A stretch of DNA of 55,420 nt from an uncultured delta proteobacterium (GCA_903870415.1 CAIQDA010000117.1:1-55420), one strand, 5' to 3'; positions 9,794-19,272 are shown, numbered from the stretch's first letter. A program made the numbers and translations. The notes: generated by a model from the letters alone, not told the origin.

Positions 9794-11104
9794 TTACGGG
9801 GTTTTGGGGCCCCTTAGGAGCGGCGCGTCGAAGGCGTCGATGATCGTTCCCGTGTCGTCGACCGCGTCCATGTGCAGCTTCGTCCCCTCGGAATGGACGC
9901 GCATCAGATGGTAGTACGCGCCGCCCTTCGTTCGTTCGTTGCAGTATGCACGGTTCATGTTTTGGTTCGGGTCACGAATCGCGCCACCGCCACCGCCCGT
10001 GACCACCCACGGACGCCCGCCGTGATCGAAGCGCTCGTAGCCGTGCATGTGGCCCGCAAAGACCGTGGCCACGCCCGCCGCGATGTAGCGAGGCTCCCAG
10101 AGCGCAAGCAGCGGCGCGTTGTCGTAGGTGTCTCCGCACGTGAGAAATGGCTTGTGAAAGCCAACGACGGCTCCGCGGTAATCCGCATCGTTCTTGCGGG
10201 CTTCGAGCGCCGAGAGCGTGCTTTTCATCCAAATGCCCTGCTCGCTCGCGTCGTCCATTGGCGACTCGGTGTCGAGAATGATGAACGCAATGCCCGCGCT
10301 CTCGAACATGTGCCAGCGGTCGGTGCCCTTGAAGCCCGTGCTGGCGAAAAACCGCATGAAGAACTCAGGAAAGTCCGTCGGATTCTCGAACTCGTGATTG
10401 CCGATGACCGGAAAGAAACCGCCAAGACCGAGAAGCGGTTGCATGAGCGGAAACCAGCTCGCCCACGTTTCGAGACGTGAGTCGTAATACTGAATATCCC
10501 CGAGGTGGATGACGAAGTCCGGGGCGAACGAAGCGGTCTTCCCGAACGGCAAGAGAGGCCCCGTGCGCAAGAGGCCCGGGTTCGTGTCGCCAATGGCCAC
10601 GAACTGAAGCTCGTCGGTCGGGGCACGAAGCGTGCAGAATGCACCCGTCTTCGTCGCGTCGCCATCGAGCGAGTACGTCCCGCAGGTGCCCGCGTTCAGC
10701 CCGTCGACCACCGCTTCATGGGTCCAAACCATTCCCGCGTAATCCTTCGGGGCCTTCGGCGCGAGCACCGCGTCGTGATCGAGCGAGAGCGTGAACGGCG
10801 TCTCGCGGCCCTGAACGGCGCGGGCCGTCGCTCCTGCGGTGGTCGCATGAATCCCAAGCGGCGAACCCGCTCGGCACGTTTCCCAACGCACGATGACCGA
10901 GGTCAGCGACGCGCCGGCGACCCATGGCCCCTTTTGAATGCCCGCACCCTCGCATGGCACGCCGGCGTCGATGACTTCGTCGAGGCCCGCGTCGTCGCCC
11001 GCATCGGCGTCGTCGAGAGCGGTCGTCGCAGACGGGGACTTCGAGCAGGAAAACGCGATGAGCGCGGCAAGCGGCAGCGCGACGAACGGGAGAAACTTAC
11101 GCAT
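9794..11104 (-). CDS. Purple-acid-phosphatase-like metallophosphoesterase lipoprotein
   Basis: A 436-residue exported enzyme. The N-terminus MRKFLPF...LIAFSCSK is a lipoprotein signal with the cysteine at the lipobox, followed by an Asp/Ala-rich linker. An N-terminal fibronectin-like region (about 60-160) precedes the calcineurin-like phosphoesterase domain, whose metal motifs are in order: GDTN, GDIQYYD, GNHEFE, GFHKP and GHMHGYER. This is the arrangement of purple acid phosphatases and related two-metal phosphatases or nucleotidases. It is likely anchored in the outer membrane or cell surface. It is divergent from the next lipoprotein gene across 122 bases. Confidence 0.92.
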   Translation of the reverse strand: MRKFLPFVALPLAALIAFSCSKSPSATTALDDADAGDDAGLDEVIDAGVPCEGAGIQKGPWVAGASLTSVIVRWETCRAGSPLGIHATTAGATARAVQGRETPFTLSLDHDAVLAPKAPKDYAGMVWTHEAVVDGLNAGTCGTYSLDGDATKTGAFCTLRAPTDELQFVAIGDTNPGLLRTGPLLPFGKTASFAPDFVIHLGDIQYYDSRLETWASWFPLMQPLLGLGGFFPVIGNHEFENPTDFPEFFMRFFASTGFKGTDRWHMFESAGIAFIILDTESPMDDASEQGIWMKSTLSALEARKNDADYRGAVVGFHKPFLTCGDTYDNAPLLALWEPRYIAAGVATVFAGHMHGYERFDHGGRPWVVTGGGGGAIRDPNQNMNRAYCNERTKGGAYYHLMRVHSEGTKLHMDAVDDTGTIIDAFDAPLLRGPKTP

Positions 11105-11226
11105 GGGGCGATCCTAGCCTCACCACAAACGACGAGGAAAAAACCTGTGAAGTTCTTGGTGTGCGACAATTCGTACCTCATTTGACTTGCGCGCACCTCA
11201 TACCTGAGTCACTACGCGCCATCCCG

Positions 11227-12864
11227 ATGAACTTCCCTCGTTCGTTTCGCTCCGTCGCCTCCGTCTTCGCGCTCGCCGTGGCCGCTTGCTCCGGGGTGCC
11301 GGACGGCGAGAGCCCCGCCACGGTCGACGGTTCCGGCGACTCGCTCACGTCGTTGACCGGCGTCGAGCGACCCGTGCAGTTTCAGTCGTACGTTTACCAG
11401 CCCGTGTCTGCATCGGACGAAGCCATCGCCGTCGCCATCGCGCACCAAGTGAAGACGGCGCTCGGGGCCCTGCGCTCGCCGCAAATTGGGCTCCGCGATC
11501 GCGCCGCCTCGAACGCGACGAATCCGAGCAAATGGACCCGTGAAACGGTCACGCTCATCGACACGCGCTCCCCTGCTGCGCTGCCCGTGCCGACGCTTCG
11601 CGTTCGCTACACCTACGACGATCGCGCCATCGTCTCGCGACGCTACGATCGACTCTCGACCGCCCCGCTCACGCTGCTCTTCGGCGACTACGAGGCGAAG
11701 GCCGACACCGTGCGCGCGTCGTGCTCCGACGACCGAGCGAGCGCGACGGACTCGCTTTGGTACCACTTCGCCCCGGAGCTCGCCGCGTGCCGAACGCTGC
11801 AGACGCGAGAGGCCTCGACGCTCGCCGCCGAGCGAAAGGTGCTGGGCGCGAACCTGCTGAAGATCGGGCCGTCCGAAGCAAGTCGCCTCTTCATGCCCCT
11901 GACGATGAAGCTCGGCTCGGCTGTGGCGGGGTCATCCACCGCAGCACCGGAGTACGACCGGCTTTATGGTCTCGGCACCGATCGCACGACCGTTCAGGTC
12001 TACGCGTTCTTCGGGGTCGACGCCGACGACACGCTGCCGGACGACGCGCTTGGCCGTGAGGCGGTGAGCTTTTTCCGAAGCCTGCTCCGCGCGGTCCCGA
12101 ACTTGCGCGTCGTCAACACCGCGCCGTTCGCGATGCTGCTCGACCTTTTCGTCGACGGCACGAAGCTCGACAACGTGACGTACGACCAGCTCACGGGCTG
12201 GATTCTCGGGGACTTGGCATACCCCGCCGTCGTCGGAAGCGACCCCGCGAAGGTCCTTGCATTCCGCAAGCAATGCCTCGAGAAACTGACGGAGCGCGCC
12301 ATCGATCTCACCGTCCCGCTCACCGTGTCGCGCGGAACCGAGACCGTCTCCCGCCGCCTGAATGTGCGCTTCTTTTATGGCTACGAAGACGGCAGCGCGG
12401 TGGCTCGGCAACGGGCGCAATGGCGATACCTTGAGGCGTTTTGGAGCGGCGACGTGTTTCTCTACAACGGTCACTCGCACTTTGGGCACGGCCCCCTCGA
12501 GCCCACCGCGTTCACCTCCGCCAACTTCAACGATCGCTACCAGTTGATGCTCGTGAACTCGTGCCTCTCCTACAACTACTACCACGACGATTTTTTCGCC
12601 CTAAAGCCTGGCGGAACGAAGAACCTCGACAAGATCGTCAACGGCCTTCCGTCGAGCGTTGTGGGCAGTGGAGCGGTCACGGCGGCGCTCCTCGCGGGAC
12701 TCTTCAACGGCCGGCAAGTGCCTTACGCGACGCTGTTGCAATCGATGCAGTCTGCATCTCCCTCGCAGATGGACGCGCTTCGTCTCGTGGACGGCGAACT
12801 CGACAACGTCTTCACGCAGACGCGAACGCCGCTCGCGATCACGGTCGGCGCGCCGGTTTACTGA
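11227..12864 (+). CDS. Lipoprotein with a C-terminal clan CD (caspase/gingipain-like) His/Cys pair
   Basis: A 545-residue exported protein. The signal peptide ends LAVAAC at a lipobox. About 380 residues without recognised domains follow. The C-terminal part has GDVFLYNGHSHFGHG with His416 and His418, and then YQLMLVNSCLSYNYY with Cys446, about 30 residues later, followed by SVVGSGAVTAALLAGLF. A histidine after a beta strand, a cysteine after the next strand and a later Gly-rich strand-helix is the layout of clan CD cysteine peptidases (gingipain, CHAT, caspase). Function as a surface protease is inferred from these motifs. ATG at 11227 is preferred over the upstream in-frame starts because it opens the signal peptide. 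Confidence 0.8.
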   Translation: MNFPRSFRSVASVFALAVAACSGVPDGESPATVDGSGDSLTSLTGVERPVQFQSYVYQPVSASDEAIAVAIAHQVKTALGALRSPQIGLRDRAASNATNPSKWTRETVTLIDTRSPAALPVPTLRVRYTYDDRAIVSRRYDRLSTAPLTLLFGDYEAKADTVRASCSDDRASATDSLWYHFAPELAACRTLQTREASTLAAERKVLGANLLKIGPSEASRLFMPLTMKLGSAVAGSSTAAPEYDRLYGLGTDRTTVQVYAFFGVDADDTLPDDALGREAVSFFRSLLRAVPNLRVVNTAPFAMLLDLFVDGTKLDNVTYDQLTGWILGDLAYPAVVGSDPAKVLAFRKQCLEKLTERAIDLTVPLTVSRGTETVSRRLNVRFFYGYEDGSAVARQRAQWRYLEAFWSGDVFLYNGHSHFGHGPLEPTAFTSANFNDRYQLMLVNSCLSYNYYHDDFFALKPGGTKNLDKIVNGLPSSVVGSGAVTAALLAGLFNGRQVPYATLLQSMQSASPSQMDALRLVDGELDNVFTQTRTPLAITVGAPVY

Positions 12865-13040
12865 CCCTCGCTGTCGCCGCATCGGCCACGAACGACGGAA
12901 AAAAGCAGCACTCTCGCGCGTGAAACGACGGGGCGGTGCCCAAGATGAAACACGGTCGACGCAAGTTGTTGCCGGTACGGAACAGAAGGCGACCCAGGAG
13001 TCTGCTTGGGTAGGCGAAGCACTTCACCACGGAGTCTACT

Positions 13041-13403
13041 TTGCTCTCTCCCCCCCTTTTCGATGATGACCATCTCGCGTCGCTTCGCGCTCTCGTTCAT
13101 GCGCTTGCGTCGCATCCCGGAGATGCGATTGAGCGCCTTCACGCCGCGCGCCGCTGCTGGGCTGACCTCGACGAAGCCTCGTTTCGCGACGAAGACCGCT
13201 TCGAGTTTCGCCACCTCTCCATCGCCCTTGAGCGCCCCTACCCGCGGGGCATGAGCCCCGAAGAGACCCTTCCGTGGGCCGCGCACCTGTGCTCGCGTCT
13301 CGTGGACTTTTCCGAGCGATGGCGAATCGAGGCCCTTGCCGCACGACCGGGCCTTCGTTCCGGTGTCCGTATTCGGTCGACCCCGCGCGTCCTCGGCACC
13401 TGA
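13041..13403 (+). CDS. Small hypothetical protein, TTG start
   Basis: A 120-residue acidic, probably helical protein that I do not recognise. The frame has no ATG near its beginning; the TTG at 13041 has GGAG six bases upstream and gives MLSPPLFDDDHLASLRALV. The frame shows the strong third-position GC bias of its neighbours, and it ends 40 bases before recN on the same strand, so it may share its promoter. A reverse-strand frame covers the same DNA but has a basic, arginine-rich product typical of a shadow. If this call is wrong, 12865-13443 is an empty 580-base gap. Confidence 0.5.
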   Translation: MLSPPLFDDDHLASLRALVHALASHPGDAIERLHAARRCWADLDEASFRDEDRFEFRHLSIALERPYPRGMSPEETLPWAAHLCSRLVDFSERWRIEALAARPGLRSGVRIRSTPRVLGT

Positions 13404-13443
13404 GGACTGCAGCGCACACGTCCCATGGGCTATGCGGTGGTCC

Positions 13444-15177
13444 ATGCTGCGTCAGCTTTCCGTTCGCAACCTCGTGCTCATCGAAGCGCTCGACCTTGAG
13501 CTCGGGGCGGGATTCAACGTCGTCACCGGGGAAACCGGCGCCGGAAAGTCGATGGTCGTCGACGCGCTAAGCCTCGTGCTCGGTGGCCGCGCAAGCCCTG
13601 AGCTCGTGCGCGCGGGCTCGAAGGAAGCCGAGGTCGAAGCGCTTTTTGACCTGGAAAAAGGCTCACGTGCAGCGTCGTTGCTTGAAGAGTGGGGCGTGCC
13701 CCAAGACGGCGAGGTCGTCGTTCGCCGCGTCGTCGCGCAAGAGGGTCGAAGCCGCGCCTACTTGAATGGTCGGCTTGTGACCGCGGCGCAGCTCGCCGAA
13801 CTCGGCGGCGAACTTGCGGACATCGCTTCGCAGCACGAAAGCGTGCGCCTCACCGACGCCGCCACGCACCTTGAGTACCTCGATGCGTTCGGTGGTCTTT
13901 CGGAAAAGCGCTTGGCGCTGACGGAGAAAGTCGACAGCCTCGCCGCGGTGGTCGCGGAACGTGCGCGGGTGCTCGAAGCGGAGAAACATCGCCTCGAACG
14001 CGAGGAATTTCTCACGTTTCAGCTACGCGAGATCGACGACCTGAACCCGCAAGAAGGTGAAGAACGCGACCTCGAAGCGGAGCGTTCGCGCCTGCGCCAT
14101 GCGGACAAACTTGGGCACGCCTCGCGCCACACCTGCGACCGGCTCTACGATGGAGACGAGGCCGTGTGCGACGCGCTCGGTCGCCTCGCCGCCGAACTCG
14201 ATCGCGCTGCCGAACTCGACCCTTCTCTTGCGGGCCATGCTCGCACGCTCGACGAGGCCAGGAGTCAACTCGTCGACGTCGCCCGAAGCCTCTCGGCTTA
14301 TGCATCGAGCGTCGAGGCCGATCCCGCGCGCCTCGCCGAGGTGGACGATCGCCTTTTTCGCCTGCAAAAGCTGCTGCGCCGTCATGGGCCGACCACGGCC
14401 GAGCTCCTCGGGCACCGAAGGGCGATCGCCGCGGAGCTTGAAGGTCTCGCGCATGCGGGTGAGCGCCTTGAGGAACTCGAAACGCAACAGAAAGCGATCC
14501 TTGCAGGATGCACGACTCTCGCGCGCCAACTCTCGCGAAGCCGCAGAGAGACCGCTGAGGCCCTCGCCGACGCCGTGGCGCGAGAACTTCATGCGCTCGG
14601 CATGGGTCGCGCTCGCGTGGTCGTCTCCGTCGGTGAAACCGCAGGACCGAGCGATTTGCCGCTCGTCGACGGTGCGCGCCTTTCGCGTTCGGGCATCGAC
14701 CGGGTCGAGTTTCTCATCGCGCCGAATGCGGGCGAAGAGCCGCGAGCCCTTCGCAAGATCGCCAGCGGTGGCGAACTTTCGCGCGCGCTTCTCGCCATCA
14801 AGAAGGTGCTCGCGGAGAAAGGACCCGCGGGGCTTTATGTCTTCGACGAAGTGGACGCAGGCGTCGGCGGCGCCATTGCCGAGGTCATCGGCCGATCGAT
14901 GGCCACGATTGCCGATCATCGCCAGGTCTTCTGCATCACGCATCTCGCGCAAATTGCAGCTCTCGGCGCGCGTCACTACGTCGTCGACAAGAGCGAGAAC
15001 GGCGGCCGAACCAAGAGCCGACTGCGCCTCCTCACGCCCGACGAACGCGTCGAAGAGGTCGCACGCATGATGGGTGGCACGACCATCGGCGAAGGCACAC
15101 GCCAGGCCGCGCGCGAGATGCTCGGCCCACGCGCCGCCTCCGCCCCGTTGAAAAAGGCGAAGGCAAAAAAGCCCTGA
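13444..15177 (+). CDS. recN: DNA repair protein RecN
   Basis: A 577-residue SMC-like ATPase acting in double-strand break repair and sister chromosome cohesion. Walker A GETGAGKS lies at 29-36, a coiled-coil middle spans about 150-400, the ABC signature is SGGELSRALLAIKKVL and Walker B is YVFDEVDAGVGG, followed by a D-loop/H-loop region ITHLAQIAALG. Length matches the family (about 550-580). ATG at 13444 gives MLRQLSVRNLVLIE, the standard RecN start; ATG at 13432 is a possible alternative. The last residues are a Lys/Ala tail. It is convergent with the ThyX-like gene, 66 bases apart. I see no LexA box upstream. Confidence 0.96.
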   Translation: MLRQLSVRNLVLIEALDLELGAGFNVVTGETGAGKSMVVDALSLVLGGRASPELVRAGSKEAEVEALFDLEKGSRAASLLEEWGVPQDGEVVVRRVVAQEGRSRAYLNGRLVTAAQLAELGGELADIASQHESVRLTDAATHLEYLDAFGGLSEKRLALTEKVDSLAAVVAERARVLEAEKHRLEREEFLTFQLREIDDLNPQEGEERDLEAERSRLRHADKLGHASRHTCDRLYDGDEAVCDALGRLAAELDRAAELDPSLAGHARTLDEARSQLVDVARSLSAYASSVEADPARLAEVDDRLFRLQKLLRRHGPTTAELLGHRRAIAAELEGLAHAGERLEELETQQKAILAGCTTLARQLSRSRRETAEALADAVARELHALGMGRARVVVSVGETAGPSDLPLVDGARLSRSGIDRVEFLIAPNAGEEPRALRKIASGGELSRALLAIKKVLAEKGPAGLYVFDEVDAGVGGAIAEVIGRSMATIADHRQVFCITHLAQIAALGARHYVVDKSENGGRTKSRLRLLTPDERVEEVARMMGGTTIGEGTRQAAREMLGPRAASAPLKKAKAKKP

Positions 15178-15243
15178 CGCGTTTGCTCTAGCTCGCAGAA
15201 GCCGCGACGGAGCCGGGCCGAAGCGCGATGCGAGCGGCGCGAA

Positions 15244-16755
15244 CTATTCGACGCGCCCGAACGGGTAGTCGTTGTCGTCGACCCTCGCGCTGCCCTTGAG
15301 CCACGGCCAAACGTTGACGAGCGACCGGTGCATTTCCTGGGCGATGGCACGGTACGAGGGATGCCCCGCCTTCGACGAGCGAAGCTCCACCACGTGGTAC
15401 CACTCACGCAAGTTTAGGTACCACGACGTACGTATACGGTACGCAAGAGGTACGACGTACTGAGCCTGCCACGGGCACTCGTCGACCATTGCGCGCCAGA
15501 CGGGAGCCACCGCGTCGAGCGCCTGCGCAACCTCTTCCGCGAAGCCCATTTGCACGAGCTCCGGGGGCACGACGAACCCAAGGTCGCAGCCAAGGCGCTG
15601 CAAGAACGGCGAAACAAGGCGATGCCGTTGCAGGTCGCGCCACGCGCCGTAGTCCACGATGATCTCGAACGCGAGACGAGCCGCCTCGAACGCGCGCGGC
15701 ACCGGGTCGAAGCGACCTCGCTCAAGGAGCGATGCGCGGAAAAGTTCCTCTTTTTCGTCGAGCGAAACCTCGCTCACGGCGCCGGCAATTTGCTCCGACG
15801 ACATGACCATTTCCGAGGCCTCCATCGCGAGCGCCGAGATGACGCGGTCGAGTCCGTTTCCGTCGTAGTCGAGCAAATCTACGCCGCTTCGAGGCTCGGC
15901 CGCGAAGTGGCTCGGAGGCGGAAGCGCGAGGGCCGTCATCGGCGCCACGGTCTCTCGAAGCGCCACGCGGTAGGCGTTCTTCTCGACGTATTTGACGAGC
16001 GTCGGTGCGACCGCTTGCGCTTCGCGATGCATGGCTTCGGCGAGGGCGGTGACCTCCGGAAGCGGACTGGCGAGCATTTTAGAGAGCAGGATCTCGAGGC
16101 TGCGTGCGTTCGCCGTGATCCCGAGATTCGTCCGCGTCGACGCAGGCAGGAGCCCTCGGAGCAGATCAAACGTCTTGGCCCGAATGGAACTTTCGTACGC
16201 GCGTTCGGACTGCTTTTCGCCTCGCGGAATAGCCTCGCGAAGCTTCTCCTCGACCCGCGGAATCAGCCCGAGGTACGTGCGAAAAAGCGCGCGGCACGAG
16301 GCGCTGTAGCGAGCCTCAAGGGCCGGCGGCAGCGAAGGGAGCGGCACGAAGCTGCCCTCGTCGAAGGCGACGTAGCGGGTGCTCTTCTCGGTGTAGCTCC
16401 CGAGGCGCATGTCCTCGATGGCCTTCGTGGCCACGATGCTCACGTTCTCAACGGCAAGATGCACGACCGCGTGTTCGGCCACGGACGCATGGCCGTAACC
16501 GACGACCCACTTCTCGTGAAAGGCCTTCGCCTTCTCGCTTGCGAAGCGAAAGTTCGAGACCGCAGCCGCACTGTCGATCTCGTCCTCCGTGAGCAGCTTT
16601 GCGAGATTCGTGCGCAAATCCTCGCGAGAGCGTGAGTAATACGCAAACAGTACAGCAACAACCTCTTCGGGCAATCCCGCGAGGGCGAACACATCACGGT
16701 CGAGGTTCGACACATACGGGGCGATGCGCTTCGCGTCGTCTTCCGAAAGGCTCAT
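15244..16755 (-). CDS. Double-domain FAD-dependent thymidylate synthase-like protein (ThyX/Thy1)
   Basis: A 503-residue protein with two Thy1-like halves. The first (about 30-230) has GYGHASVAEH (87-96) and then RLGSYTEKSTRY (117-128), which keeps the SxxExSxRY end of the ThyX signature but has Asp-Met where Arg-His should be. The second (about 280-500) has LQRHRLVS with Arg377-His378-Arg379 and Ser382 but loses the ExSxRY end (it reads PFLQRLGCD). ThyX methylates dUMP using methylene-THF and FADH2. Whether this one is active is uncertain. I chose ATG 16755 (GGAG five bases upstream) over ATG 16758. It follows an exported-protein gene by 16 bases on the same strand. Confidence 0.87.
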   Translation of the reverse strand: MSLSEDDAKRIAPYVSNLDRDVFALAGLPEEVVAVLFAYYSRSREDLRTNLAKLLTEDEIDSAAAVSNFRFASEKAKAFHEKWVVGYGHASVAEHAVVHLAVENVSIVATKAIEDMRLGSYTEKSTRYVAFDEGSFVPLPSLPPALEARYSASCRALFRTYLGLIPRVEEKLREAIPRGEKQSERAYESSIRAKTFDLLRGLLPASTRTNLGITANARSLEILLSKMLASPLPEVTALAEAMHREAQAVAPTLVKYVEKNAYRVALRETVAPMTALALPPPSHFAAEPRSGVDLLDYDGNGLDRVISALAMEASEMVMSSEQIAGAVSEVSLDEKEELFRASLLERGRFDPVPRAFEAARLAFEIIVDYGAWRDLQRHRLVSPFLQRLGCDLGFVVPPELVQMGFAEEVAQALDAVAPVWRAMVDECPWQAQYVVPLAYRIRTSWYLNLREWYHVVELRSSKAGHPSYRAIAQEMHRSLVNVWPWLKGSARVDDNDYPFGRVE

Positions 16756-16771
16756 CATGGCTCCGAAACGC

Positions 16772-17755
16772 TCAGTGGCCCTTGGCTGACTTCTTCTTGG
16801 GCTTCTCGGGCCGAGGTGCCGAGCCCGCGTTTCCCGCCGTCGGGTCCGAGATTCCGCCGCTCGTGGCGCCCGCGACTGCGGGGTCGAGGCTGAACGGGTC
16901 TTCGACCTTGTGCGTGCGTCGGGCCGCAACGTTGTCGTAGATGCGGCGCTCTTCGACGACGAAACCAACGACGTTCGGCGTGTCCGGACGCTCCACGAGC
17001 CTCACGCGTACGATGTCGTCTTGCCAGTCAATTTGCGTGGAAACAACGCCGTCGCCTTGACCCGCCGTGCGCACACGACCCATGGCGCCGAAGGTCGACG
17101 CGACGCGGTTCAAGGCGTCTTGAAAGTCTTTCCCGAAGGGCGACGAGGCACCGAGGGGAAGCTCTTCGTAGATCTTCCAAAGCGCCTGCGAGTCGCCAAC
17201 GCCGCCGAAGAAGAAGAAGAAGCGCTTGATGCGCGGATCGATTGCGCCAACGCCGACGCCCGACTGGACCTGCAGAAGCGACTCGCCGTTCGCGTATGTG
17301 TACTCGCGGCTCTTCCACAGGAAGGTCGCGTCGTAGCCCGTGTGCTTGTCGTCAAACTCCGTGAAGAGCTGGCCCGAAAGCACCCGCTCGTTTTCGCGCT
17401 CGGCCTCGATGGCCTGCATCTTCGAACCCGGCGAAACCTTGCGCAATTCCGGATCAAAACGCTGCTCGATGAGACCACCGGCACGCGTGTAGACCTCAAG
17501 CACCTCACGCTTCGTCGCTCCCCAGCGAAACCCCTCGAGCGCGACCGAGACGTTCGTCTTGATCGGGCACTTCGCCGCGTCGGTGTCGCCGCAGCGCCAC
17601 TTCTGGAGCAGAGCGTTCACCGATTCGACCGCCTGCGGGTTTTCCGACTGAACGACCTCAGCGGGCTTTTTTGCGCTTCGCTTGTCGGCGGCAAAGGCGC
17701 CGGAGTGGAGCGTGAGCGAGATGATGAGCGAGAGAGCGAGGGCGTGACGTGGCAT
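16772..17755 (-). CDS. Hypothetical secreted protein
   Basis: A 327-residue protein with a standard Sec signal (MPRHALALSLIISLTLHSG, probable cleavage after AFA). The mature protein has no family I recognise. It contains two cysteines near residues 55-65 (WRCGDTDAAKCP), a five-phenylalanine run (RFFFFFGG, about 179-186) inside a Gly-rich strand, and ends in a Pro/Lys tail (EKPKKKSAKGH). It ends 16 bases before the ThyX-like gene and probably shares its transcript. The start at 17755 is divergent from the next lipoprotein gene, with 61 bases between them. Confidence 0.82.
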   Translation of the reverse strand: MPRHALALSLIISLTLHSGAFAADKRSAKKPAEVVQSENPQAVESVNALLQKWRCGDTDAAKCPIKTNVSVALEGFRWGATKREVLEVYTRAGGLIEQRFDPELRKVSPGSKMQAIEAERENERVLSGQLFTEFDDKHTGYDATFLWKSREYTYANGESLLQVQSGVGVGAIDPRIKRFFFFFGGVGDSQALWKIYEELPLGASSPFGKDFQDALNRVASTFGAMGRVRTAGQGDGVVSTQIDWQDDIVRVRLVERPDTPNVVGFVVEERRIYDNVAARRTHKVEDPFSLDPAVAGATSGGISDPTAGNAGSAPRPEKPKKKSAKGH

Positions 17756-17816
17756 GGTGTCCGATCGGGCTAGCGGCCTCTGGCCTTCCGGTGCGTCTAA
17801 CGCTACTCACCCTTTC

Positions 17817-18332
17817 ATGCGACGGAAAGCAGCAGCATTTCTGGCGATCGCTCTGAGCGCCTGCGGAGGGCTCGACCCAGCCGAGAGCGCGGTGAACGCA
17901 AAAGAGGTCGAACGCCTCTTTGACGACGCCCTTGAGCCGCCCGCGGTAGGCATTACGCTTGGGTCTTACGAAGACCGCAGCGACGGGACCTTCGCTCCGC
18001 GTGCACGCCTTGCGGAGGTCATCTACCGCGCGCAAGTCACCGGTCTTCTGCCCATTGCCGCGGACGGCGTGGCGGGCGGGTGGCTCGTGGAGCTCACGTC
18101 CACCGACGTCATTCGTGGCGGATCGCTCGTCCCGGCGGTGCTTGAGGTCGAGGCTCCCGCGGGTTCTCCCACGGCACTGCTCGTCGGAAACTTCCGTTCG
18201 AGCTTCGAGCGCGCCCATCTTTTGGTGTTCGCCAGACGCTACACGCGCCCGAACGATCGCTTTCGCTGGCACGTTCACACGGTCGCCGACACGGCCGAAG
18301 CCCGAGAAATGCTCGAACGTTCGGCTCAGTAG
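17817..18332 (+). CDS. Small hypothetical lipoprotein
   Basis: A 171-residue protein beginning MRRKAAAFLAIALSACGG, a short lipoprotein signal with the cysteine at residue 16. The mature part is mixed alpha/beta without recognised motifs; the segment from about 50 to 160 alternates short hydrophobic strands with charged turns (GGWLVELTSTD, PTALLVGNFRSSF, AHLLVFARRYT). The frame extends 63 bases upstream but the ATG at 17817 opens the signal peptide. It is followed by map after 98 bases on the same strand. Confidence 0.78.
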   Translation: MRRKAAAFLAIALSACGGLDPAESAVNAKEVERLFDDALEPPAVGITLGSYEDRSDGTFAPRARLAEVIYRAQVTGLLPIAADGVAGGWLVELTSTDVIRGGSLVPAVLEVEAPAGSPTALLVGNFRSSFERAHLLVFARRYTRPNDRFRWHVHTVADTAEAREMLERSAQ

Positions 18333-18430
18333 CGAGCCGCTTACGACTTTTCATCACCGACAATGACGGTGCTTTCTGTCGACACTCCCGCGTGCGGCGA
18401 CTAGCCGCGCCGTCTACCGCAAAGGCTCAC

Positions 18431-19231
18431 GTGACCCGTTCCTCCATCAGCTCGCCGAAAGAAATCGAAAGCATGCGCCTGGCGTGTGCAAAGGCTGCGG
18501 AAACGCTCCTGGCCGTCGGCGAGTTTTTGCAGCCCGGCATGACGACGGACGACATCAACCGCTTCGTGCACGACGACACCGTCAAGCGCGGCGGGTGGCC
18601 AGCTCCGCTCAACTACCGAGGCTTTCCAAAGAGCGTTTGTACGTCGGTCAACGAGATCGTTTGCCACGGCATTCCGAACGCGGACGTCGTCAAAGACGGC
18701 GACATCATCAACATCGACGTGACGACCATCTACAAGGGGTTTCACGGCGACACGTCGGCGACGTTCTACGTAGGCAACCCCTCGACGACGGCGCGCAAGG
18801 TGACCGAATGCGCCCGACGTTCGCTCGCGCTCGGCATCGAAGCGGTCCACGAAGGCGCGACGCTCGGTGACATCGGGGCTGCGATTCAGCAGTACGTCGA
18901 GGGCGAAGGCTTCAGCGTGGTGCGTGACTTCGTTGGTCACGGCATCGGCCGCAAGTTCCACACCGACCCGCAAGTGAAGCACTACGGCAAGCGCGGAACC
19001 GGCGAGCGCCTTCGCGCGGGAATGATCTTCACCATCGAGCCCATGGTGAACCAAGGCACCTACGCCGTGGAGATCGATCCGGCGGACAAGTGGACGGTGC
19101 GCACCGCCGACCGTGGACTCTCGGCGCAATTCGAACACACGGTGCTCGTTACGAAGAGGGGCTGCGAAGTCCTCACGGCGCGAGGCAGCGTTCTCCGCAA
19201 CTCTGAAAATATCGCGGCGGTCTTCGTTTAG
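18431..19231 (+). CDS. map: Methionine aminopeptidase, type I
   Basis: A 266-residue enzyme removing the initiator methionine. The five metal ligands are visible: Asp in NIDVTT, Asp in FHGDTSATF, His in GHGIGRKFH, Glu in TIEPM and Glu in FEHTV. The substrate-pocket cysteine motif is GFPKSVCTSVNE. It has no N-terminal zinc finger or SH3-binding extension. I chose GTG at 18431 because it has AAAGG five bases upstream and gives the usual type I start (MTRSSISSPKEIESMR); a GTG at 18392 would add 13 residues without clear function. No ribosomal protein gene or secY is beside it, unlike the usual map context. Confidence 0.95.
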   Translation: MTRSSISSPKEIESMRLACAKAAETLLAVGEFLQPGMTTDDINRFVHDDTVKRGGWPAPLNYRGFPKSVCTSVNEIVCHGIPNADVVKDGDIINIDVTTIYKGFHGDTSATFYVGNPSTTARKVTECARRSLALGIEAVHEGATLGDIGAAIQQYVEGEGFSVVRDFVGHGIGRKFHTDPQVKHYGKRGTGERLRAGMIFTIEPMVNQGTYAVEIDPADKWTVRTADRGLSAQFEHTVLVTKRGCEVLTARGSVLRNSENIAAVFV

Positions 19232-19272
19232 CGCCCACGCCGTCACGCGGCGCGATGTTTGATTCACGCCTG

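Noticed and set aside
12858-13445. Minus-strand gene of 195 codons
   Set aside because: The product is basic and low-complexity and overlaps the plus-strand frame with better codon bias and a GGAG before its start.
15410-15465. Cluster of GTAC words inside the ThyX-like gene as a regulatory element
   Set aside because: It translates normally as coding sequence (Tyr/Val codons on the minus strand) and has no matching partner repeat outside the gene.
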